The notes under the pieces were generated by a model, which ran no database searches, had not been told where the DNA came from, and saw only the letters and a program-made list of their open reading frames with translations. A stretch of DNA of 7,445 nt from Desulfocapsa sp. (GTDB lineage Bacteria > Desulfobacterota > Desulfobulbia > Desulfobulbales > Desulfocapsaceae), in assembly GCA_029934915.1 (NCBI GenBank), contig JAOZLI010000061.1, positions 1 to 7,445 on the forward strand, written 5' to 3'. The translations under genes were made by a program, and so were the position numbers. Numbering within the stretch: the stretch's first letter is position 1; the number at the start of each line of letters is the position of its first letter. Below, one piece after another: positions 1 through 6,120 of this stretch.

Positions 1-1024
1 CCACAATTTCACCAATAACACCACAGCTCAGGGGATATTTCATGCGCCGTAAAGACTGCATAATTTCCTCTATCGCTTCAGGAGGTGCAGCAATAAGCAA
101 CCCACCCGATGTTTGCGGATCAACAAGAAGCATTTCCAGAGCATCATCACGGCTGTTACTCTTATTTCGCAGCCACTTAGCATAGAATTTACGGTTTGTA
201 TAGGCTCCTTCCGGAATAATACCCATATTTGCAAAGTCAACACTGCCAGGCACGAGAGGAATTTGACTCCGGTTAAGCTTTGCACTCACACCTGATGCGG
301 CCATCATTTCATAGAGGTGTCCCAAAAGACCAAAGCCAGTAACATCAGTACAGGCATGCACATCATAACCATTTGACCTGACCTCAGCCACGGCATCGGC
401 GGGAGGTCGGTTCAACGTTGCCATGATATCCGTTATCTGTTCTTCTACATCCCTATCAGCCAACTCGCCTTTAATGGCAGTGGAAAGAATCCCTGTGCCC
501 AGAGGTTTTGTCAATAACAGATGATCTCCAGGTTTTGCACCACTGTTTAACAAGACATGATCAGGATGTACTATCCCGGTGACCGACAAACCATACTTCA
601 ATTCGTCATCTTCCACAGAGTGACCACCAACCAGCAGTGCTCCAGCCTCCTCCACTTTTGAAAGCCCACCCTTTATAACTTCACGAAAAATACCTGCATC
701 CATGGATTTTATAGGGCAGGCGAGAATATTCATGGCCAAAATCGGCTTACCGCCCATGGCATACACGTCACTGAGAGCATTGGCAGCAGTGATCTGACCA
801 AAGGCGTAGGGGTCATCAACTATGGGTGTAAAAAAATCCAGCGTTTGAATAAGAGCCGTATCATCATTCAGACGATACACCCCTGCGTCGTCACAGGTTT
901 CTGCACCAACAATAAGGCGCTCATCTTTGGGAAGTGTTATTCCACAGAGTATTTGGCTCAGGTCCCCCGGGCCAAGTTTCGCTGCTCAACCCGATGCTTT
1001 GACGGTGGATGTCAGTTTGATCAT
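1..1024 (-). CDS. selD: Selenophosphate synthetase SelD, selenocysteine-containing, 3' end cut by window edge
   Basis: SelD makes selenophosphate from selenide and ATP in the cytoplasm; selenophosphate is the selenium donor for Sec-tRNA and selenouridine. Reading from the ATG at 1024 gives an uninterrupted protein except for one in-frame TGA at codon 13 (986-988). The context is KASG-U-AAKLG, which aligns with the E. coli active-site segment GAGCGCK, so the UGA sits at the catalytic Cys17 position and K16 matches catalytic K20. After it come the conserved blocks: ETCDDAGVY (metal/ATP Asp, about 42-50), LDFFTPIVDDPYAFG (62-76), NALSDVYAMGGKP (82-94), then LLVGGHS, TDVTGFGLLGH and DPQTSGGLL. 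The frame stays open to position 2 (341 codons); E. coli SelD is about 347 aa, so only about a dozen C-terminal residues are missing. The Shine-Dalgarno is weak (A-rich, AGCAGAAAAAAC before the ATG), but this start is the one that matches the family N-terminus. A caller that treats TGA as stop would begin at GTG (about 880) or ATG (757) and lose the active site. It is transcribed divergently from purF. Confidence 0.95.
953..988 (-). promoter_or_regulatory. UGA Sec codon and candidate bacterial SECIS hairpin in selD
   Basis: The UGA (986-988) is followed by a stem-loop in the mRNA. UUGGC (975-971) pairs with GCCAA (957-953), a 5-bp stem that starts 13 nt after the U of the UGA. Inside it a second short helix can form (for example GG with CC) around a G-rich apical loop of GGGGA type, with unpaired bases between the helices. 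Bacterial SECIS elements are known to lie inside the coding region just downstream of UGA, with a small apical loop carrying G residues that SelB recognises, so distance and shape fit. The exact pairing of the upper stem is ambiguous by eye. Confidence in the Sec codon is much higher than in the drawn structure. Confidence 0.65.
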
Positions 1025-1100
1025 TGTTTTTTCTGCTTTTAAAGGGGAAAATGCAAATTTTAACTTTTTTTATGAATAAAACACCACAAAAGACGCTTTA

Positions 1101-1130
1101 TTGTTGAATTTCAGTGAAACTTATTATACA
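1101..1130 (+). promoter_or_regulatory. Candidate sigma-70 promoter ahead of the purF leader
   Basis: TTGTTG at 1101-1106 could act as a -35 box. Two overlapping -10 choices follow: TATTAT (1122-1127, spacer 15) or TATACA (1125-1130, spacer 18). Transcription would begin near 1135 and give a leader of roughly 190 nt before purF. No spacing is ideal, so this is a weak call. On the opposite strand the same AT-rich region must also carry the selD promoter; TAAAAT (1062-1057, minus) is a possible -10 but has no convincing -35. Confidence 0.3.
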
Positions 1131-1154
1131 TCTTTCGCTACCGACTACTACTAG

Positions 1155-1201
1155 CAACTTAAGTTGGTCTTGGCTGAGATTCGTAACTTTTTTGAAGTTA
1201 C
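1155..1201 (+). repeat. Two small dyads in the purF leader
   Basis: CAACTTAAGTTG at 1155-1166 is a perfect 12-bp palindrome. A perfect 7-bp hairpin follows: GTAACTT (1183-1189), loop TTTTG, AAGTTAC (1195-1201). The two elements share AACTT and AAGTT half-sites, so in RNA the arms could pair across elements and give alternative folds. The palindrome could equally be a protein operator. It does not resemble the gammaproteobacterial PurR box. The symmetry is visible directly; any function is inference. Confidence 0.45.
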
Positions 1202-1225
1202 TGCTTTCTTTATCAGATTTTGCTC

Positions 1226-1273
1226 AAAGGCACAAAGATATTCGTTTCGTTTTCTTTGTGCCTTTCTCTTTTT
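1226..1273 (+). terminator. Rho-independent-terminator-like hairpin upstream of purF
   Basis: A perfect 13-bp inverted repeat, AAAGGCACAAAGA (1226-1238) and TCTTTGTGCCTTT (1253-1265), encloses a 14-nt loop and is followed by CTCTTTTT (1266-1273). The stem plus T-run has terminator form in the plus direction only; on the minus strand the stem is followed by GAGCAAAA, which is not a U-tract. Because selD upstream is divergent, there is no plus-strand gene for it to end. It therefore suggests either attenuation of purF or termination of a short non-coding transcript. It ends 54 bp before the purF start codon. Confidence 0.55.
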
Positions 1274-1290
1274 CAAACATTATATCAGTA

Positions 1291-1322
1291 AGGAACTGGA
1301 ACGTTCCTAAAACAGGGAAAGG
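1291..1322 (+). promoter_or_regulatory. purF ribosome binding site with adjacent hairpin-forming repeat
   Basis: AGGGAAAGG (1314-1322), five bases before the ATG, is the purF Shine-Dalgarno and fixes the start. Just upstream is AGGAAC-TGGAAC-GTTCCT (1291-1308): two direct GGAAC copies and one complementary GTTCC. GUUCCU can pair with the upstream AGGAAC, which leaves the ribosome site free. Alternatively UUCCU (1304-1308) can pair with GGGAA (1315-1319) and mask it. The mutually exclusive pairing is visible, but the helices are short and regulation is only inferred. Confidence 0.35.
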
Positions 1323-1327
1323 TTTCG

Positions 1328-2752
1328 ATGGATAGTAGCAATGCAGTTACTGTGGAAGATAGACGCCCCAAACATGAATGTGGTGTTTGCGGTATTTACG
1401 GTCATGAGGATGCAGCAAAACTTACCTATTTCGGTCTCTATGCATTGCAGCACAGAGGTCAGGAAAGTGCTGGTATTGTAGCATCTGATGCTGGCAAAGT
1501 ATCCATTCACAAGGCAATGGGACTTGTACCCGAAATTTTTTCAGAGGATATCCTGCAAGGCCTTCCCGGCTCTATGGCCATGGGCCATGTGCGCTATTCC
1601 ACAACCGGTGCATCCAATGTAACTAACTCTCAGCCCTTAATGGTGAATCATCGTGGCACAACCCTGGCAGTGGCCCATAACGGAAACCTGGTAAATTCCC
1701 TCGAGCTCCGTCAGGATTTGGAGGGGAAAGGATCCATATTCCAGACAACCATGGACAGCGAAGTCGTTCTGCATCTTCTGGCACGCACCACTCACCTGGG
1801 GTTAGAACGGGCCCTGACTGAATCCTTTTCCTGCCTGAAAGGAGCATATTCCATCCTGCTCATGACACCCGAAACCATGGTTGCAGTCCGTGACCCCGGC
1901 GGTTTTCGTCCCCTCTGTCTCGGCAAACTGAACAGTGGTGGCTGGATTGTGGCATCTGAAACCTGTGCTCTTGATCTGGTTGAAGCTGACTATATTCGAG
2001 ACATTGAACCTGGCGAAATGCTCATTATTGACAAAAAGGGGAAGATGAAGTCTATCTTTCCATGGCCGAAACAGAAGACGAATTTCTGTATTTTTGAGCA
2101 GGTTTATTTTGCCCGCCCCGACTCTGATATTTTTGGCATCAATGTTTACGAATCACGTAAACGTATGGGAGAAATACTCGCCCGTGAAGCTCAAATCGAA
2201 GGTGACTTTGTCATGCCTTTTCCTGATTCAGGAAACTATGCTGCCATCGGCTTTTCCAAAGAATCTGGAATACCTCTTGAAATGGGTATGATCAGAAACC
2301 ACTACGTGGGCCGAACCTTTATCCAGCCAACCCAGTCCATGCGTGACTTTAACGTACGGGTAAAACTCAACCCGGTTCGTTCACTCCTTAAAGATAAACG
2401 GGTAATAATTGTCGAAGACTCCATTATTCGTGGGACAACCGGCAAAAGTAGAGTCAAGGCCTTGCGTGAGGCTGGAGCCAAAGAAGTGCATATGATGGTA
2501 AGTTGCCCGCCTACCCGCCACGCCTGTTATTATGGAATTGACTTCCCCTCTTCTGACCAGCTTATTGCAGCTCAACATTCAGTGGAAGAAACGGCGGCCT
2601 ATCTGGGACTGGATTCTCTTCACTATTTGAGTGTTGATGGCCTGGTCGAAGCCACGGGACTGGCGAAAGATTCTTTTTGCCTGGCCTGTTTTAATGGTGT
2701 ATACCCTGTAGAACCTGACCGTAATTTCAAAAAAGATGCTCTCGAAATATAG
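1328..2752 (+). CDS. purF: Amidophosphoribosyltransferase PurF, [4Fe-4S] type
   Basis: PurF catalyses the committed step of de novo purine synthesis: PRPP plus glutamine gives phosphoribosylamine, glutamate and pyrophosphate. The 474-aa protein is of usual family length. A 17-residue propeptide precedes C18 of CGVCGIYGH, the N-terminal nucleophile exposed after propeptide cleavage in Bacillus-type enzymes. The class II glutaminase domain continues with LQHRGQESAGI, GHVRYSTTG and VAHNGNLVN. The phosphoribosyltransferase domain carries the PRPP motif VIIVEDSIIRGTT (359-371). Four cysteines sit where the B. subtilis enzyme holds its cluster: C254 (NFCIFEQ), C400 (HACYYGID), C451 and C454 (CLAC). 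This is therefore the Fe-S, propeptide-processed class rather than the E. coli class. A good Shine-Dalgarno (AGGGAAAGG) precedes the ATG by five bases. It is the first gene of a run with the ferredoxin (9-bp gap) and HD gene. The leader suggests possible attenuation. Confidence 0.97.
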   Translation: MDSSNAVTVEDRRPKHECGVCGIYGHEDAAKLTYFGLYALQHRGQESAGIVASDAGKVSIHKAMGLVPEIFSEDILQGLPGSMAMGHVRYSTTGASNVTNSQPLMVNHRGTTLAVAHNGNLVNSLELRQDLEGKGSIFQTTMDSEVVLHLLARTTHLGLERALTESFSCLKGAYSILLMTPETMVAVRDPGGFRPLCLGKLNSGGWIVASETCALDLVEADYIRDIEPGEMLIIDKKGKMKSIFPWPKQKTNFCIFEQVYFARPDSDIFGINVYESRKRMGEILAREAQIEGDFVMPFPDSGNYAAIGFSKESGIPLEMGMIRNHYVGRTFIQPTQSMRDFNVRVKLNPVRSLLKDKRVIIVEDSIIRGTTGKSRVKALREAGAKEVHMMVSCPPTRHACYYGIDFPSSDQLIAAQHSVEETAAYLGLDSLHYLSVDGLVEATGLAKDSFCLACFNGVYPVEPDRNFKKDALEI

Positions 2753-2761
2753 GTATATTCC

Positions 2762-2956
2762 ATGCCATCAAGGTATATTATAATCGACGTATATGAATGC
2801 AACGGATGTGGATCCTGTGTTGAAATCTGTCCCGAGGTTTTTGCCATGAATGACGAAGGGGACAAAGCTATCCTACTTGACTCTGATGCAAAGATAACGG
2901 ATAAGATCGAAGAAGCAGTGGCCTATTGTGCGCAAAAATGCATTGAACTTGATTGA
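2762..2956 (+). CDS. Small 4Fe-4S ferredoxin (64 aa)
   Basis: A soluble low-potential electron carrier of the Desulfovibrio-type single-cluster ferredoxin family. The pattern C13-x2-C16-x2-C19-x3-C23-P (CNGCGSCVEICPEVF) sits at the N-terminal side and C56 and C60 near the C-terminus (YCAQKCIEL). In a one-cluster ferredoxin the ligands would be C13, C16, C19 and C56, leaving C23 and C60 spare, possibly as a disulphide or second-cluster remnant. C56 is followed by Ala rather than the usual Pro. The rest is acidic, as expected for ferredoxins. The gap after purF is 9 bp and the ribosome site is weak (ATAGG), suggesting co-transcription and perhaps translational coupling. The redox partner is not evident from this window; pairing with Fe-S PurF is only a positional hint. 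It ends in TGA, in the same frame as the next gene. Confidence 0.9.
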   Translation: MPSRYIIIDVYECNGCGSCVEICPEVFAMNDEGDKAILLDSDAKITDKIEEAVAYCAQKCIELD

Positions 2957-2965
2957 GCAGAGCTT

Positions 2966-3862
2966 TTGGACAATCCTTCTCTAACAAAGATATTTGAAAG
3001 CGGCCACACCGATGATCCGCTTGATGAGATCCAGGCGATCCTCACCCTCATCGAACCATCTTTCCCCAAGGCTCCTCTTCTAGAGTTACACCAGGAGATG
3101 AAACTTATTTTTGATGGTGACCACCCTGATTATCGGCGTAGCAACACTAAATTTCACAACCTTGACCACACCTACAGCGTCGTGCTTGCAACCGTCAGAA
3201 TTTTTCACGGATTGTTTTGTGACGGCTGGCCAGTTTCAGAAGAAACTATCAATAAAGCGCTCTACAGTGCCTACTTCCACGACTGTGGCTTGCTTCTAAA
3301 AAATTCGGAAGAAGCTGAAAGTGGTGCAGCCTTTACCATTGGCCACGAAAAACGTTCCATGTTTTTTATGGCCGATTATCTCAAAGAAAAAGGCTTTCCT
3401 CACCCTTTTATCAGCGATTGCTCCATCATTATTCAGTCAACAAATCTCAACATAAACCCGGACACTCTGTTTTACCCGTCTGCCGAAATGCAGCTCGCCT
3501 CTTTTGCAGTGGGTTCCGCTGATATTCTGGCACAAATGGCAGACAGATATTATCTAGAACGTCTTCCTCTGCTTTTTCAAGAGTTCCAGGAAGGTGGAAT
3601 CCACAAACACAGTTCAGCTCTGGAACTTATGCAACAAACATCTGAATTTTACCAGGAGGTCGTGGTTGCCAGGTTGTCTGGAGTATTTGGAAATCTTACA
3701 AAATATATGCAAGTGCATTTTCGCAAGCGATGGGAACTAGACAGAAATCTATATCTGGAAAACATTAAGAAAAACATTAGATATATAAGACATATCATTA
3801 AGCAAAACCAGGGAGACCTGGAATCCCTGAGTCGCTATTTACGTCGTACGCCCCCGAATTGA
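2966..3862 (+). CDS. HD-domain protein, putative metal-dependent phosphohydrolase
   Basis: This 298-aa soluble protein shows the HD-superfamily ligand series: H68 in KFHNLDHT (62-69), H105-D106 in YFHDCG, H127 in GHEKRS and D186 in GSADILAQMADR. The arrangement H...HD...H...D resembles the cyclic-nucleotide-phosphodiesterase-like branch of HD phosphohydrolases, but the substrate cannot be told from sequence. No signal peptide or membrane segment is seen; the C-terminus is basic and helical. The start is probably TTG at 2966, nine bases after the ferredoxin stop with a weak AGAG ribosome site. It is the only usual start upstream of the conserved region; the first ATG (codon 45, 3098) abuts AGGAG too closely and would remove residues that appear to belong to the domain. 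It is co-directional with purF and the ferredoxin, so probably in that operon. It converges on the downstream minus-strand genes. Confidence 0.85.
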   Translation: MDNPSLTKIFESGHTDDPLDEIQAILTLIEPSFPKAPLLELHQEMKLIFDGDHPDYRRSNTKFHNLDHTYSVVLATVRIFHGLFCDGWPVSEETINKALYSAYFHDCGLLLKNSEEAESGAAFTIGHEKRSMFFMADYLKEKGFPHPFISDCSIIIQSTNLNINPDTLFYPSAEMQLASFAVGSADILAQMADRYYLERLPLLFQEFQEGGIHKHSSALELMQQTSEFYQEVVVARLSGVFGNLTKYMQVHFRKRWELDRNLYLENIKKNIRYIRHIIKQNQGDLESLSRYLRRTPPN

Positions 3863-3894
3863 TGCTTGCATTTCCAGAAGGACAGAATCAATTC
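3856..3894. repeat. Inverted repeat at convergent gene ends
   Basis: GAATTGAT (3856-3863) and ATCAATTC (3887-3894) are perfect 8-bp inverted arms around a 23-nt loop. Each arm contains the TGA stop of one convergent gene (3860-3862 plus, 3888-3890 minus), so both genes end AAT-TGA-T. It could be a weak bidirectional terminator, but the stem is AT-rich, the loop is long and there is no T-run on either side. A nested alternative, CAGAAT-CA-ATTCTG (3884-3897), is also possible. Confidence 0.4.
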
Positions 3895-4103
3895 TGCCGG
3901 GGATCTTTTCCCGTCTCAAACATCTCAAACAAATCATAAAAAAGCCTGGCAACAGCACTAAAGTGTGTCGCCGAGCCCGAAGAAGCATATGCTTTCGTCA
4001 ACTCCATGGCCCGGGCAAAACTCTCCTGCCCTTCTGATTCATCTGGTGCTTTAACCACTTGAGCCAAACGTTTCCCTATCTCATCAACTGTTCCTTTAGA
4101 CAT
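3888..4103 (-). CDS. Hypothetical 71-aa protein, translationally coupled to pepF
   Basis: I do not recognise this protein. Its ATG (4103-4101) lies inside the end of the M3 peptidase gene, with an 8-nt overlap, and a good Shine-Dalgarno (GAGGTGG) stands four bases before it inside the peptidase coding sequence. That argues for a genuine, translationally coupled gene. The product is small and soluble, without cysteine, signal peptide or membrane segment. It looks mostly helical: a charged N-terminal third (MSKGTVDEIGKRLAQVV), a polar linker around residues 19-27, then a helix ending in ARLFYDLFEMFE with an aromatic, amphipathic face suited to protein contact. An accessory role for the peptidase is possible from position only. 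Confidence 0.75.
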   Translation of the reverse strand: MSKGTVDEIGKRLAQVVKAPDESEGQESFARAMELTKAYASSGSATHFSAVARLFYDLFEMFETGKDPRQN

Positions 4104-5874
4104 TTTCCACCTCTTTCAGCATATTTTCAATAACCTGTAAACCACCCTGCCAAAAAGTCGGGTCATTCAGATCAATATTGAATGGTTTCAACAATTCATA
4201 GGGGGAATCAACCCCGCCGGCCTTCAACAGCTGAATATATTTTGGAATAAAATCACCCCCCTCTTCCAGATACAAATTATACAAAGCCAGCACCAGCAGT
4301 TCACCAAAAGCATAGGAATAAACATAGCCGGGAGTATGCAGAAAATGAGGAATATAGGACCACCAGATACGGTAATGTTCTCCCAAAGTAACCGAGTTGC
4401 CAAACATATCTTTTTGACTCTGCATCCAGAGTTCCGAGAGTTTATCGGTTGAAACCTCCCCAGCATCTCGCCTGCTGTTATGAATCATATCTTCAAACCG
4501 GTTCATGGATATTTGGCGAAACACGGTGGCAAAAATGGATTCGAGTTTCTGGCAGACAAAGGCCTTTCTGGCAGCAGGATCGTCAATGGTATCCAGTTGT
4601 TTATGAAATATCAAAAGTTCCGCAAAAACTGAGGCAGTTTCAGCAAGGACCAGTGGTGTATCGGAATTAAAATAGCCCTGTTCCTTTGCCAGATATTGAT
4701 GAATACCGTGGCCAAGTTCATGGGCAACGGTGGAAACATCACGAAGATTCCCAGTATAGTTCACAAGAACATAGGGATTTGCATCAGGCACCGCGGGATG
4801 GGCAAAGGCACCGCCCCGTTTTCCCTCTAGCAGTGGCGCATGTATCCAATTTTGGTCATAAAACAGCTCTGCAATATCGGCCATTTGCGGTGAGAACTCA
4901 CGAAAGCCGTCAAGGACTATCTTTTTGCACTCCTGCCACGACACGAGTTCTTCGGGAAGTGATGGTAATGGCGCATAGCGATCATAATCCTGCAATTCAT
5001 CGAGGCCAAGCAAATCCTTTTTAATGGTGTAATAACGCTGTACTATATCATATCTGGCAGTGGTACTATCCACCAGTGCTTTAACGGTTTTATCATCCAA
5101 TTCGTTGGAAAGATTACGCGAAGCAATCCATGAATCATACTTTCGCATACGATCATCAATCATCTTTCCTGCCAGGATGGTATTAAAAATATGACTCAGT
5201 AAATGTAACTGACTCTGTAAACCCTCGGTCAATTCTTTTGCAGCAGCGTGTCGTACTTCACGTTTGGCATCGTAGAGATCCGACAGCACCTCTTCCTCAC
5301 TTCTTTTCTCTGTACCAAACTCCAGGTTCCCCATCAGCTTTTCAAACAGAGTAAGCCAGGATTCCTTTCCCACCGGGGCAATTTCAAGGAGGAGTGCTTC
5401 TTCAGGTTCCGATAACAGGTGTTTTGCATAGCGTCGAATATTTCGAAGAAAATGACGATATGGTGCAGTATCATCTGCGGCCAGGAAAGCATCTGCAGAT
5501 TCCTGATCCATTTTAGCCCACTCCAAATCAAAAAACACCAAATCACGATGGATCAGACTGGCGTCTTCTTTACACTTCTGCATAAAGGCGCCTGCAGCAT
5601 CATTTTTGACATCGGTTACAAAATTTAAAAAAGCATAGGTATCCATGCGACCAAGATTCACCTGAATACGTTCTATCCGACGGATGGTTCGTGCAAAAAC
5701 AGCAGGCTCAAGCTCTGCCATTTTCCCGGCACAAACATCCTTAACAAGTTCAGCTTCCTGGATGCAAAGATCCAGATCATCCTGAAGCAGTTCATCTGCC
5801 GTTGAGTCGTAAAGGGCGTCAAGATTCCATAGGACACCTGTTGTACCAAGTTGCTTGTTTAAAGAGGATGACAT
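4096..5874 (-). CDS. pepF: M3-family oligoendopeptidase (PepF/M3 clade)
   Basis: A cytoplasmic zinc metallopeptidase that cuts short peptides, acting in peptide turnover. The 592-aa length is typical of the clade. The zinc motif HELGH is at 385-389 (followed by GIHQYLA), with the third ligand E412 in LVLAETAS, 23 residues after the second His, as in M3 peptidases. The C-terminal catalytic-pocket region YIPHFLHTPGYVYSYAFGELLVLALY, given here only by its key parts HFLHTPGY and YAFGELL, is the signature that closes the active site in this family. The N-terminal part is helical (oligopeptidase F N-terminal type). There is no signal peptide. The ATG at 5874 has AGGAAA about nine bases upstream. 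It is the first gene of a two-gene minus-strand unit with the 71-aa gene. A TATAAT box lies close upstream. The symbol follows family usage; the exact peptide preference is not known. Confidence 0.93.
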   Translation of the reverse strand: MSSSLNKQLGTTGVLWNLDALYDSTADELLQDDLDLCIQEAELVKDVCAGKMAELEPAVFARTIRRIERIQVNLGRMDTYAFLNFVTDVKNDAAGAFMQKCKEDASLIHRDLVFFDLEWAKMDQESADAFLAADDTAPYRHFLRNIRRYAKHLLSEPEEALLLEIAPVGKESWLTLFEKLMGNLEFGTEKRSEEEVLSDLYDAKREVRHAAAKELTEGLQSQLHLLSHIFNTILAGKMIDDRMRKYDSWIASRNLSNELDDKTVKALVDSTTARYDIVQRYYTIKKDLLGLDELQDYDRYAPLPSLPEELVSWQECKKIVLDGFREFSPQMADIAELFYDQNWIHAPLLEGKRGGAFAHPAVPDANPYVLVNYTGNLRDVSTVAHELGHGIHQYLAKEQGYFNSDTPLVLAETASVFAELLIFHKQLDTIDDPAARKAFVCQKLESIFATVFRQISMNRFEDMIHNSRRDAGEVSTDKLSELWMQSQKDMFGNSVTLGEHYRIWWSYIPHFLHTPGYVYSYAFGELLVLALYNLYLEEGGDFIPKYIQLLKAGGVDSPYELLKPFNIDLNDPTFWQGGLQVIENMLKEVENV

Positions 5875-5895
5875 ATATGTGATTTCCTAGTTTTA

Positions 5896-5923
5896 ATTAT
5901 AGAAAAAAGATCTGTTTGTAGAA
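5896..5923 (-). promoter_or_regulatory. Candidate proximal promoter of pepF
   Basis: A perfect TATAAT -10 box (5901-5896, minus strand) lies 21 bases before the pepF ATG. The matching -35 (TTCTAC, 5923-5918, spacer 16) is poor. Transcription from here would give a very short leader that still contains the AGGAAA ribosome site. Confidence 0.4.
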
Positions 5924-5932
5924 TACCTAAGT

Positions 5933-5961
5933 ACCTTATGCTGTGCTCTTATTTTTGTCAA
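5933..5961 (-). promoter_or_regulatory. Candidate distal promoter of pepF
   Basis: A perfect TTGACA -35 box (5961-5956, minus strand) is followed at 17 bp by TAAGGT (5938-5933), a weak -10; CATAAG at 15 bp is the alternative. TTGACA also falls inside a small dyad, CTCTT...AAGAG (5947-5965), that could be an operator. It could serve pepF in addition to, or instead of, the proximal box. Confidence 0.35.
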
Positions 5962-6050
5962 GAGAATCGATCCCTTAGTAAACTTCCTCTGTTTTCTGCA
6001 GCAAAAAAAATGCAATTTATGATACTGCAGCCTTTGAATAATTGGAAAAA

Positions 6051-6079
6051 TTCATTTTTTGGTGTAAGGTCAACATAAT
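6051..6079 (+). promoter_or_regulatory. Candidate promoter of the outer-membrane protein gene
   Basis: CATAAT (6074-6079) is a five-of-six -10 match; TTCATT (6051-6056) at 17-bp spacing is a weak -35. Transcription would start near 6086, giving a leader of about 35 nt without an obvious Shine-Dalgarno. Between the divergent genes, two CTGCAG palindromes (near 5997-6002 and 6025-6030) flank an A-rich stretch; nothing else is recognisable there. Confidence 0.3.
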
Positions 6080-6120
6080 ACTAACAACAACTCTCAATTT
6101 CATTTAGCTCACAAAACACC

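Noticed and set aside
845..1042. Plus-strand open frame over the start of selD
   Set aside because: It lies antisense to the clearly conserved SelD frame and has no recognisable protein features.
1114..1327. Purine riboswitch ahead of purF
   Set aside because: The conserved junction and loop-loop sequences of the purine riboswitch class could not be found; the hairpins present do not form a three-way junction of that kind.
1114..1335. Open frame of 73 codons (GTG start) across the purF leader, overlapping the purF start
   Set aside because: It has no ribosome site, low-complexity Phe/Ser/Leu composition from T-rich DNA, and passes through the terminator-like hairpin. It is not purine- or amino-acid-biased like a leader peptide.
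3098..3862. ATG at codon 45 as the true start of the HD-domain protein
   Set aside because: AGGAG directly abuts the ATG with no spacer, and the 44 residues before it look like part of the folded domain and fill the space after the ferredoxin. TTG at 2966 is preferred, with some uncertainty.
4686..5024. Plus-strand 112-codon open frame inside pepF
   Set aside because: It is antisense to the catalytic region of the M3 peptidase, with His/Gln/Arg-rich composition typical of a shadow frame.
5997..6030. Two CTGCAG palindromes flanking an A-rich stretch upstream of the outer-membrane protein gene
   Set aside because: Six-base palindromes recur by chance. There is no extended symmetry around them, so no operator call was made.
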